Below are positions 48,556 to 58,600 of a stretch of DNA of 64,000 bases, piece after piece. How positions within the stretch are numbered: the stretch's first letter is position 1; every line of letters starts with the position of its first letter. The notes beneath the pieces are model-generated. The model made no database searches. It had not been told where the DNA came from and saw only the letters and a list, made by a program, of their open reading frames with translations. A program made the position numbers and the translations under genes. The DNA comes from Paragonimus westermani (Eukaryota; Platyhelminthes; Trematoda; Plagiorchiida; Troglotrematidae): assembly GCA_008508345.1 (NCBI GenBank), contig QNGE01000983.1:5102-69101 (forward strand). Reading direction: 5' to 3'.

Positions 48556-48918
48556 TGTAACAACACAGAAACTGTTGCGCGTGCGATTTAAACTTTCCGC
48601 TGATGTTCTCTCACTGTTGCGCATGCGATTTAAACTTTCCGCTGATGTTCTATCTCTCGCTTACTATTCCAGGTCGCCCACCTACGTATTACTCGGCGTG
48701 TTCCACACGACATGAACGTCCCTAGAACTGTGACATTCGATTCCCCCCGGACTTACTTGTTTGGAACGATTAAAAATGCGTTGTTATTGGGAATTTGATT
48801 TCGTGTTGCCATTGGCGTTGTGCGGATCGCCGCCTCGTGTCTGTATCGCCAATACACTGGTTGTGATTGTTCTTTACGTCTTTTCTCTGGTTTTGGATTC
48901 CGTCGCTGTCCTGTTACA
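48556..48918 (+). repeat. Gypsy-2 3' LTR, diverged and with a 42-bp tandem duplication
   Basis: Starts TGTAACAACACAG right after the PPT and ends GTTACA. Its first 57 bases match the left arm exactly. Then a 42-base unit beginning ACTGTTGCGC (48,571) is repeated at 48,613 in a slightly different form. The remainder differs from the 5' LTR at many positions and lacks about 20 bases near the 3' end. Confidence 0.82.
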
Positions 48919-49086
48919 ATAGGTTCGCGAGAAAATTGATTTTTTGTGATCTGGTAGACAGAAGGAATTAGCAACAAACGATCAATAAACATGCGTCCTG
49001 TAAGTTGCAGATCATTCTTCTTGAATCTTTCCGTCCGATATTCCCTGAAATAGTTGCCAACAGTTAATGAGTTTGAATGTTCATGT

Positions 49087-50060
49087 TTACGTTGTAAGCC
49101 GAGACGGTATATTCTTAACGTACACCTCTGCGCTGACCACCTCCCGGCGGTCACAACCGTACGTGCACTGCATCTCAAACTTCCGTATTAACCACTTGCT
49201 GTGAGACCAAATTTTACTAATGGCCGTGGCCAAGTGACCTCTGGGATGAGTGCGCTTCTTTAGTCGCCCATTCGCATTCTCCAGACGGTTGTTTGTTCGA
49301 TTTCTGAAGTGCACAATATCCGACTGTGCATGGATAGCCCACTTTGGCTTTGTATGTAGCCAATTGCACAAAAGATAGTTCATAAAACTGGGGTCTGTTC
49401 GTTGGATTATTGCAACATCCCGGCCGATCCTTTAAAATGAATAAAAAAAGGTGATTACTTACTCTTTGGAGTTATTGCAAGTAGCCATGCGATGAAACAA
49501 ATATCTGCTTCTGAATTAATTCGTCTGAATGGTGATTATAGGGGTTATCACATCAACTTACGTGTTTCCTCACAGCATTCCTACAATGGAAGTAGCATAA
49601 CATTATGTCGCACCCAAAGACCACTCCTGCTGCTCGCATTTGGGCGGCCATTTTATCCATTACAAACGCTCTGACACGTATGGAATCCTCAATCACCTCC
49701 CGGAATGTTTTGAATACATGACGCATGGAAGCGTATTTCTTACTTCGAACATAGGCATACATCACGGGTCGTCCATCACCCATCCCGTCTGTAACCTGGA
49801 ACTGATATAGCTTCAGACTACAGCGGCGAATGTGAAGTGACAGAGGACCCAATTGTGGCGGTTGGTCCCATGAGTGACATCGGCGTTTATCACATCAGGA
49901 AACCGTCTGAATAACTGCACTTGCTGTCTTCGTGCGAAACAGATGTGCGTGTATCTATTGTTGTCGTCTCTAATGACACGCAGCACGCCGTTTTTCTCTG
50001 TATGATGCAGGATTTGTGGCAGATTTCCTTCTACATTAGTGCACATCAACCCACTTGCTC
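49087..50060 (-). pseudogene. MULE-type transposase-derived gene 2
   Basis: Minus-strand exons or frames: 49,813-50,049 with 'FRRFPDVINADVTHGTN' (first catalytic D); 49,553-49,852 with 'YQFQVTDGMGDGRPVMYAYV', 'FKTFREVIEDSIRVRAFVMD' (second D) and 'DIMLCYFHCRNAVRKH'. Then a likely intron of 132 bases runs 49,561 to 49,430 (GTAAGT donor, T-rich tract, TTTAAAG acceptor), followed by 'NYLLCNWLHTKPKWA' and 'RNRTNNRLENANGRLKKR' at 49,087-49,383, the usual C-terminal helix region. It is paralogous to MULE gene 1 with the same orientation. A frame change at about 49,830 and uncertain splice phase suggest decay, but an expressed ZSWIM-like gene cannot be excluded. Confidence 0.72.
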
Positions 50061-52059
50061 ATCACTGGCGGTTTCAACCGGTGACGGATGTCGCCAATAT
50101 CCATGGTCGTTATATACTGGCCATACACATCCGCAACATAACGTTTCAACTAAGCATTTGGCGTGTTTTACTCGAAAAGATGCTTCGAGTCGTTTACTTC
50201 ACTTTCCGCGGGCCGACAAATCCTTGGATGTGCATCCTACAGCAAGGCAGTTATGTCGTGGTTGTGATTCGATATGAAACAGCTAACAACCAACCCGAAT
50301 TATCATACACAAACGCTCGGCTATATACACTTATCAGTAATGTCCAGCTTACCCGATCACCTAGCGAACGGGCACAGTAGTAAATGTGGCAACCCCAGTA
50401 GGTTTGAACTTGCATACCAAAATGTGCATATTAGTGGAAAACTACATATGTTGATGTAATGCTCTGGGATTAAGCATAACGAACTTCAGTGAGATGACTC
50501 AAGCCAGATTTCAAGTTCGGCATCTTGGTGAAAACGCAACGGCAACCAACAAAACGGCATCCCAATGGAGTGGAATTTAAAGTGTCAAAGATTGGGTCAA
50601 ACTTCACGGTACAATTGAAGCGTTCACTTACAATCACTGCACCCGTCCCACTTCGAATGGAGGTCAGACGGACCATAACACAGATCTCTTGCATTGGCCC
50701 CTGTTAACTTCCGGATAAGGAATTCCGCCTGGCCTTCGGGAATAGAAACCGATTCGACATAGCAACCACGTCATACGGCCTGGGCACACAAAGAGCGTAC
50801 GCAAGCCAGTATCATCACATCATATTAGGCCCAGGAGCTAGGGCTTCGGCAACAAAATCCGGAGTCCGAACCAAAGGGCTTGCCAAACGGACACGAGGCC
50901 TGGCCGATTTGGGTGAGCGAGTGAGCGCAACACACAACTGAAGCGAGAGGCAGGTTAGTAGGCTGTGTCTAGGGTGGGAGTGTACATGCACTTCCAGTCG
51001 GGTCGCTCGGCCCCAACGTCCGAGTGTTTAAGCCACCATGGCCCATAGCCGACAGAACGTAGCCACTGCCGCACGCTTCCGCAACCGTTTCAGTGCTTGA
51101 AAAGCATCGCTGAACTGGGAACCACCATACATTGGTGAGCCCAATTGGGCAAAGTAAGAATACGATATTTCCCTAACGGATTCGGCGATCACGATGGTTT
51201 TATTCACCAAACGATGAATACCAAAACGCTGCGTGCACGAACAAAACAGATTTACAAATCACTAGAAAGCTCACCCAAATCTAACGATTTCCCCATAGAA
51301 TCCGGGACATCCGTGACGGAATATAGCCATGCTGTGGAAACAACAACCGTCACATGGTACCTCTCAGTCTTGTAGACTTGATACCGATCCATTTCGTTCC
51401 ACTTCTTGTCAACATGTTTCATTCGATCATGTTATCCATATATCGGTGCCGTGATGAAGACATCTTGCCGCATTATCGAGATCGGCGTGGACAGCTTGTT
51501 CGAAAATGTTCTCCGGATTGAGATGCTTTGTCCTCTGGAACTGTGCTTCATTCTGAAATGTGATTTGTTCAGGATTCGAATGGCACTTAGTTTGGCTCGA
51601 TGCAAAACATTCGTATCACACGGTGTTTGGTAGGTGATTACGAACTAGGATAAGATGTTGACGCATGCGGGTACTGGTCGAACTGTGCTGAGTGAGGGGC
51701 TTGACATGTCTGTTATATGCATTATGTTTGTTCGTAAACTGACTTTTCTAGGAGTGTACGGACCTCCAGTGTAAATGTTTCTGATGGCGGTTTAGGGTCA
51801 ATGCTTTCATTTCACTGAAAGCGCACCGGACGTGTAGGCCCTGGGGTCGATCCCCGGGTTCCCATTGTGGAATTGCTTGAACATCGGTCGGTGAAGAGCT
51901 CCCGGTACTGCTATTCTGTCGGCGAACATGTCACATCCGTCCACGACCGTAAAAGCTACTCGGCGATAGACTTAGTCTAGTGAGTCGCCACTCAGCGTGC
52001 AGCCAAGTTATGCAAATGGACGCCACAACACGTCTCAAAACCGGGTCAATTTTGGGCCG
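50061..52059. other. No recognisable gene
   Basis: About 2 kb. Frames at 49,921-50,380 on + are antisense or unrelated. Nothing with domain-like character was found. Confidence 0.45.
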
Positions 52060-52975
52060 CCTGCTTGGTCATATCTGCTGGCACCGGAAGTGTGCTCTGA
52101 CAGCCTCTCTGCGATTGAGGTGTACATCACGTTCAGTGTTGACTGCTGCGATTATTGTGTCTTCGTCATTCGGTGATTGTGATCCGCTGAGTCTGGAAAA
52201 AGCATCAGCTTGACCGAGGCTTGTCGTGAAACGGCTAGTATGGCGGAGTCGTGGGCAAGAAGCAGCTGTGCCCAGCATCCCAAGTGATTGGCGCGCTTCC
52301 ATTCACTGGAACGAACGCTTCGGTCAACAGTCTGTGATGCGTCAGCAAATAAACTGCCGCCCGCACAACATTCTGGGAAACTTTCTCACCGCGAAGGTTA
52401 TTGCGAGGTCATCCCTTTTGATCCGGCTGTAATTTCTCCCAGGCGGTGCAAGCGACCTTTTTGCATGCGCGATTTTCTTTTCCTTTTCATCTGGAAAGGT
52501 ATATATCGTTGCGTCTGCTCCATAACTGGGTGCGACCGCAACCACAACAAGTGGTGGTGTCCGATCTTAGTGCGTACACAGATGGTTTGGGGTCATCAAA
52601 GCTTCAATGCGATCAAAGGATTGCTGATATTCTCCTGATTACTCCCACGTGACGTCCCTAGTGAGTAAACGGTTCATTGGCGTTCGTATTCGATGGAATA
52701 CCATGAGGAAAACACTGTAGTGACTGACAAATCCCAAAAATAACCGTAGAGTTGGTACGTCCATTGCAGACGGCATCTTCTGAATGGCTTCTATGTTGGT
52801 CAGGTCAGATCCTCGGCCATCTTTGTCCACAACGAGTCCACGGTATGTGATGCCGGGCACCTCAAAGCTGCACTTGTTGGCGCCAAGTCAGAAGCCATAT
52901 TTACCCAAACGACCAAGAGTTACCTCCAACTTCTGCCTCAGATCCTCTGTATTGTGACACATGACTATAAGGTTA
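52060..52975 (-). mobile_element. Gypsy-4 RT end and RNase H fragment
   Basis: The minus strand reads in order: 'KLEVTLGRLGKYGFRLGANK' then 'CSFEVPGI' (RT thumb entry, 52,855-52,975), 'YRGLVVDKDGRGSDLTNIEA' with 'LRLFLGFVSHYSVFL' (52,680-52,850), 'KRSLAPPGRNYSRIKRDDLA' with 'FAVRKFPRMLCGRQF' (RNase H, 52,342-52,470), and 'QADAFSRLSG' with 'DEDTIIAAVNTE' (linker to integrase, 52,090-52,230). Frameshifts separate the pieces. It ends at the edge of a SINE at 52,994. This family differs from Gypsy-1, -2 and -3 in every shared segment. Confidence 0.8.
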
Positions 52976-53121
52976 ACTGGGTAGGGGCCTTGCCGATTGG
53001 AGTTAACAGGAGAGTTACTGTGTCTCCTCTCGAGACGATCGTGCAACCCGATCAGTGCTCACAAGCGAGAGTGGTTGAGCGTGCAGATTTGATAACTCGG
53101 TCGTGCCTAATGTGCGGTCAA

Positions 53122-53175
53122 TGGCGCAGTGGTTAACACGGTTGCCTCATGATTGAATGGCCGGAGTTCAACTCC
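53122..53175 (+). promoter_or_regulatory. Pol III-type box A and box B of SINE copy 1
   Basis: Box A TGGCGCAGTGG at 53,122-53,132 and box B AGTTCAACTCC at 53,165-53,175, 43 bases start to start. Box B lies in a T-arm-like hairpin. The same boxes are at 63,467-63,477 and 63,510-63,520 in copy 2. Confidence 0.8.
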
Positions 53176-53193
53176 CGGCCGTGGCAAGGAAAT

Positions 53194-53238
53194 GCACTAC
53201 TGATGAGCTCTAATGAGAACGAAACTCGAGTCTGGTGC
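53194..53238 (+). ncRNA. Type I hammerhead ribozyme in SINE copy 1
   Basis: All conserved boxes are present. Stem I GCACTA (53,194-53,199) pairs with TGGTGC (53,233-53,238). CUGAUGA is at 53,200-53,206. Stem II is 53,207-53,220 (GCTC, loop TAATGA, GAAC; one C-A mismatch). GAAA is at 53,221-53,224. Stem III is the palindrome ACTCGAGT (53,224-53,231), which alone leaves a loop of 2-4 bases. Cleavage is predicted after C53232 in a GUC triplet. Such a short palindromic stem III is known to favour cleavage as a dimer or on tandem RNA. Confidence 0.85.
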
Positions 53239-53320
53239 TTCTTTTCGAAAGAGGCTGGCTGGAATGTCTATCTGAATGGGAACGCCGAGATCAAATGTGA
53301 GTGAAGTTCAGCTTGAGAAT

Positions 53321-54937
53321 TTTCTATACACAATAACTTGGTCTTTATAACTGTTGTTCAGTAATGCTGCATCGCTCGACCAACTCAATGGACGGGTGAA
53401 ACTGGTTTTCAACCAGGGTTGTCAAATGTTTCATAGTATAAACGTTTGGAACACGAGGCAGCTAACAAAATGCAGACAGCACGGTTGCATACCCGTCAAG
53501 ACTGCCTGTGTACCCCATAGGCGGGATAAAAAACAGACTGCTGATTTGTCGCAACTTCGTAGACCAACGGCACATTCAACCACGCATTTAAGAATGACGC
53601 TACCGCTCGTAAATGTCAGAATATAGTAAGTAATTTTTCTAAGTCTCCTGCACTCCCTAACGGTTGTTGCCTATGTGACTTAATGTCGATTACTTCCGAA
53701 CAGAGATTCAATAAGCACAATAAATAAATTCACAGGTTCCATAGAGAACACCTAAACTGAACGCTGACCGAAAAATATACAAATCCGAGGTGTCTGTGAA
53801 TGTACATTAAAAGTATAGGTCTTGTCATATAGGCATATTGTTAATTCTAACATACCAGCTTCCAAGACAGTTGGGAGAAGGTAAAATAGTTCGAAATGAG
53901 ATCCTGGACAGCATAGGACGACACACGGATATATGATATCGAAGATCACGTTCTGCAGTTGGCAGATAGATCTTGACGCTTGAACTACCTACTCTGAGAT
54001 CGATACGTGTATTCTACTCTGACGCTAGACAAGTACTCACAGAAATTTGCACGCCCGTCCCTCTACAGAAACTTTGCCCTGGATTATCATGCGCACGTTG
54101 TACGGACAGGTTGTTAACACATTGCTTCACACTTGAACACGACCGCATGAGTAAGACAACTGTCAGTTTACAGATGCCAAACTGTGTGCGAAACGAATAC
54201 TCACCGTGGGTAGCGGTGTATGGGTAGAGCCTCCAGTCTTACTCGATGAGACACGCTTGTTCTACAACTTAACATCTGATAGATTGTTGTAGTGCATTAA
54301 TACTGTATCCGCCAATGCAGGAACAACCTGCCTGAGTTCTTGTCATGTTGGACCTTGATAAACTCACAGACTGACCACAGTGGTTCTGTTGATCACCCTC
54401 CTCACTTAAAATGCCGTCCACACAAAAAACACCTAACTTATCCCAACAACTCAGGTGAATTTTGTGGGCAGTGTGTTCGTCTTAATTAACCTTTCTGTTT
54501 TCATGAAAAGTGTAAGAGTTCGGACTTTATTCTTCGGAATAAGTAACAAGGCTTAAGGACCGCGGCAGACTATGAGAAAATATGTAAGCATAATACCTTA
54601 TGTACGAACGCGTACGTGTTCTACTGCATTTTCCAGTGCTAACCGTTCGTTTTCGAGTTGAATACCACTCACATTTGATCACAACTTCCGCCTCCAAACA
54701 GGCTGTCCAGCCACACGAACTTCGACTGTCTGTCCGCGGCTTGATAAATCGGACAATAAAAAGTGGCTGCATCAACGGCACGATTAGGAATAACACGATT
54801 TGTCAAGGTCACAACACTAGTTGTTTTTGTAACCCCACTAATGGTTCAAACTCGATATTGGTCAAGGACACGATCAGGTAAGCGTTTACTCATTCAGTGC
54901 ACGTTACTTATTCCACAGGGACAGTAAAATGTTTGTA
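53321..54937. other. No recognisable gene
   Basis: About 1.6 kb of unassigned sequence between the SINE and the complete Gypsy-1. Short frames at 53,354-53,626 and 54,600-54,881 show no domain features. Confidence 0.45.
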
Positions 54938-54941
54938 CATA

Positions 54942-55254
54942 TGTTGTATAACACACAGTTTCGTTGTGAGTAGTATACTACTCACAAGTAGTGTATTACC
55001 CACAGGCGACATTCAGGAACAAAAGGACAAGCCCCGAACACGACGGACAAGAAGAGACTATCGGAACAGTGTGTACATGCTGTGTGAGAACTTTCACCAC
55101 GGCGAATGACAACGTACTGTCACCCAATGTATGTGAATGCATGTCTGTCGTGCAAATGAGTGTACACGTTTGTGGTTTAGTTTTTGACATGACCTGTACG
55201 GAAGTTTGCACAATAAACCAACTTGTTGGCCAAGCGTCTTTTGCGGACACAACA
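54942..55254 (+). repeat. Gypsy-1 5' LTR
   Basis: 313 bp. Contains a perfect 24-base palindrome at 54,964-54,987 (half-site TTGTGAGTAGTA) and the polyadenylation signal AATAAA at 55,212-55,217. It ends ACAACA, the reverse complement of its TGTTGT start. It probably drives transcription, but no clear TATA box was identified. Confidence 0.93.
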
Positions 55255-55256
55255 AC

Positions 55257-55269
55257 TGGTGCCGTGACG
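55257..55269 (+). other. Gypsy-1 primer-binding site
   Basis: TGGTGCCGTGACG begins two bases after the 5' LTR. The leading TGG pairs with the CCA end of a tRNA primer. I do not assign the tRNA species. Confidence 0.75.
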
Positions 55270-55278
55270 AACGCAAGG

Positions 55279-55638
55279 ATGAAGATTCCCTGGCCACAGC
55301 CGTTTGAAGACGGAGACGTTCGGACGATCCTGGAGGACTTGGAGGACGTGGCCGAAGTGGTCGGAGTGAAGACCGACCGTGGGAAGCTGGCTGCCCTGCG
55401 GACGCTGGTGAAGGGCAAAGCAAAGGCGGTGCTGGACGCAGCGCGAAGAGGCCCTGCTAAGATGGCGGGGGCCGCTGCGAAGGAGACGTTGATGGCTGCG
55501 TTTGACGGCCCGGCCGACCGCCAAGAGGCCATGCGGCGGTTCAAGGCGGCCAGGCTTGAACAAGGAGCGAACCCGTCCGTGTTTGCCGCCACTCAGCAAG
55601 GTTTTCTGGACAGGGCTCTGCCAGGATTGGATCAATAA
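55279..55638 (+). CDS. Gypsy-1 gag, N-terminal part up to an in-frame stop
   Basis: ATG 55,279 is the first ATG after the PBS and gives 119 codons before TAA (55,636-55,638): 'MKIPWPQPFEDGDVRTILED' then a helical capsid-like stretch ('AAKETLMAAFDGPADRQEAM'). The same frame continues without interruption into the rest of gag and pol. The relative at 26.7 kb has an asparagine codon at the matching place, so the stop is probably a chance mutation and not conserved recoding. The open frame upstream of 55,279 is LTR sequence and was not used. Confidence 0.85.
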   Translation: MKIPWPQPFEDGDVRTILEDLEDVAEVVGVKTDRGKLAALRTLVKGKAKAVLDAARRGPAKMAGAAAKETLMAAFDGPADRQEAMRRFKAARLEQGANPSVFAATQQGFLDRALPGLDQ

Positions 55639-58600
55639 TCACGACGACAGTTGTTAACGGAACAGTTTATTGAAGGTCTCCCGATGGCGGTTCGCGACCA
55701 AGTCCTTATTGCCCATGTCGCCCTTGACGATCTGGCGAAGGTGACGAGGGAGTTGGCAGTAATGTCCGTGGCCCCAGTGGATGCAAACAGCAATACGGAC
55801 AAGAAGACATTGGAGGTAATGCAGAAGGCAATGGAGCAACTTGCAGCGGATGTAGCTGCCATGAAAACAGCAGCACGGAAGAACGATCAACCAGGAGGCT
55901 GCTTCATCTGTGGAAATAAAGGACATTGGAAGAAGGATTGCCCAATCCGACGGTCTCAGAGGTCTAAAAATGAAGTGTTTCGTGATTGTTGTTTTTGTTG
56001 GGCGGGTCGACTAGTAATGGGAGCGATTGAGAAGGGGGCCGTACATACAAGGGTTGAAGTTGATGGAGAGGTGGAACAGTGTTTCGTCGATACAGGAGCA
56101 GCTATTTCGTTGATTGCTCGTGCCGAAAAGCAAAACCTAGAACTGACATCCATGATGATCAAGACGGTCGGAGGTCATAGTCTACTGGTTGACGGTGTGA
56201 AAGAATGTGGGGTACGTATCGGCAGCCATATCGTAAAGCACCGTTTCATTGTGTCCCCAGAAACCAGGCAAACGATACTCGGAGCCGATTTCCTCGCTGC
56301 AACAGATGCCGTGATTGACTTGAAGCTCAAGAAGTTGTCAACCAAGTATGGCTCCCTGACGCTCATAGGACAGCGAAAGGATAGCGTCAACCAAGTACGC
56401 AAGGTTAAAACCCCCAGTTGCACAGCCCCCCTGCTCCAGTCCACGGTCGAGAAATACGCGGAAGTATTTACGACTGACGATGATCCGTACGGATTTTGCA
56501 ACTGGATTGCCCATGAAATACCAACAACCGGAACATTTCGACCTCACGGGCCCCGCAGGATACCGGTTCATCTTGAGGAGGAATTGAGGAGACAAATACA
56601 GAACATGCTGAGCGAGGATGTTATCGAAGAAGCCAACAGTCCGTACAACTCGCCTGTTCTCCTGGTGAAGAAGTCCAACGGGAAGTACCGCTTTTGTGTG
56701 GATTTTAGACGGCTGAATGAGGTAACACAGAATACAGTCGTACCAATACCGTCCGTCGCTGATATTTTTGACAAGCTACAGCAGGCGAAATTGTTCACAG
56801 TTTTGGACTTACGCTCCGGATACTGGCAAGTACCAATTAAACCCACAGATCGTGAGAAGACCGCATTCACGGTAGGCGAAAAACAGTATCAGTTCAAGCG
56901 CATGCCGTTCGGCCTATCCGGGGCACCTTTCACATTTCGGCGCCTGATGGTTCAGCTGGTAAAACGACTGGATAATGTGGCGGTATACGGAGATGATATC
57001 GTAATATACAGCAACACGGAATCGGAACATGCTGCCCATATAGATGCTGTCTTGAATCGCATTAAGAACTCAGGACTGCGGATCAATGCTGATAAGTCAC
57101 AGCTCGGACGATCATCGGTGGTGTTACTGGGACACAAGGTGGGTCAAGGCGAAATCAAGCCTCTCCCGGAGAAAATACTGACAATTAGAGAAGCCATGGC
57201 TCCGAATTCCAAACGAACCCTGAGACAATTTTTGGGTCAAGCGGGGTACTACAGTCGGTTCGTGAAAAATTTTCACTCCATTGCATTGCCATTGTACGAA
57301 CTCCTTCGAAAAGACAAGAAATTTGAATGGACCGACGATGCCCAGAGGGCGTTCAAGCGAGTGCAACAAGCGATGAACGAGCAACAACTGACGTTGAAAC
57401 TACCGAACACAAAAGAAACGTTCATCGTAGCAACAGATGCCAGTGACCGTGGCATTGGGGCAGTACTCAAGCAAAAGGAAGGAGTAATCGAGTATGCCAG
57501 CAGAGTCCTGACTCCAACGGAGCAGAAATATTCGACTATTGAAAAGGAATGTTTGGCAATCGTCTGGGCACTGGACAAGTGGAGGCCATACCTGTTGGGT
57601 CAACAGTTCCACGTGGAGACGGATCACAAACCCCTGGAATGGATCATGACTGCGAGGGACCCGAGAGGCAAATTAGCCCGATGGGCATTACGTTTACAGG
57701 AATATGACTTCACGATCAACCATGTGCCTGGTTTGAGCAATTGCGTCGCGGATTTTCTTTCTCGACCACAAGTAGACGACGAACTCCCCAAAGTGACCGT
57801 TGGAGTCAACGGCTTAATAATGGAGCAGGACCCACAAACGCTAGTACGCCTACAACGTCAAGATAAGGTCCTCCGGAAAGTGATTGAAGCTCTGGCAAGA
57901 GGCGTGAGAATCCCCACAAATACTAAGGATGAGGAGCTGAAAATAATCGCATCCCAATGGAAAAGAGTTGGCTTAAACAGTGCAGGCGTATTGACATGGC
58001 AGCGTGGCGTTGGGCACCCGTGCGTGGTAGTCATCCCGAGACAACTGAGGAGGAAAGTGGTGGCAGACTGCCATGAAATGGCACACACCGGATGCACTAG
58101 GACGTACGATCTGTTGCAACAAAGAGCATATTGGCCGAAAATGAAAGAGGATGTGACAACTTACGTGCTTGCATGCCAACAGTGTCAGTTACTGAAAAGC
58201 GACAATCGGGGAGCCCAACAGCCCTTACAACCAATACCAGTCTCCGAAATCGGTGAACTCTGGTCTATGGATCTTATGGGCCCATTTCCACTGAGCGCCC
58301 GCGGTAACCAGTACGTTCTGGTCATGACGGAACACTTTACCCGTTGGATCGAAGCGACTGGCGTTCCGGATCAGAAAGCATCTACGGTGGGAGATATGGT
58401 GATGAAGCACATTGTAGCAAACCACGGTGTACCAAAGGCGATCTTGACGGATCAGGGACCATGCTTCGAAAGCGATGAGTTTCGAACACGCATGCAACAA
58501 CTGGGAATCAAGCGCATCCGAACGACGCCGTATCACCCACAAACGAATGGCCTAACTGAGCGTAACAACCGAACGGTCAAAGAATGGTTATCAGCCAAAG

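Larger units (their letters stand above)
40862..48612. repeat. 2.4-kb near-perfect inverted repeat (arms 40,862-43,261 and 46,213-48,612)
   Basis: Each left-arm position x pairs with right-arm position 89,474 minus x, with no insertion or deletion over 2,400 bases. The loop (43,262-46,212) holds the N, the 5' LTR, gag and the first part of pol. Several predicted proteins are letter-for-letter identical in the two arms. Confidence 0.9.
52994..53320 (+). mobile_element. SINE copy 1: tRNA-like promoter plus hammerhead ribozyme (327 bp)
   Basis: Same length and about 98% identical to 63,339-63,665. Three parts: a 5' module of about 125 bases; a tRNA-like segment with box A TGGCGCAGTGG (53,122-53,132) and box B AGTTCAACTCC (53,165-53,175, inside a GGCCGG/CCGGCC hairpin); and a hammerhead (53,194-53,238) followed by an 80-base 3' end. 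The box spacing fits Pol III internal promoters. It has no open reading frame, so it would rely on another element's reverse transcriptase. The layout is that of schistosome SM-alpha repeats. No poly(A), simple-repeat tail or target duplication was identified. Confidence 0.85.

Noticed and set aside
53115..53190. A functional tRNA gene
   Set aside because: Box A, box B and a T-arm-like hairpin are present, but I see no paired acceptor stem or anticodon arm, and the unit is repeated at 63,460 as part of a SINE.
52060..53320. The SINE as an insertion splitting Gypsy-4
   Set aside because: No Gypsy-4 sequence could be recognised after 53,320, so only adjacency is supported, and no target duplication was found.
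54991..55278. Open frame through the Gypsy-1 5' LTR in phase with gag
   Set aside because: It lies in LTR and PBS sequence; the first ATG after the PBS (55,279) is the sensible gag start. The same LTR frame recurs at 59,217 without gag.
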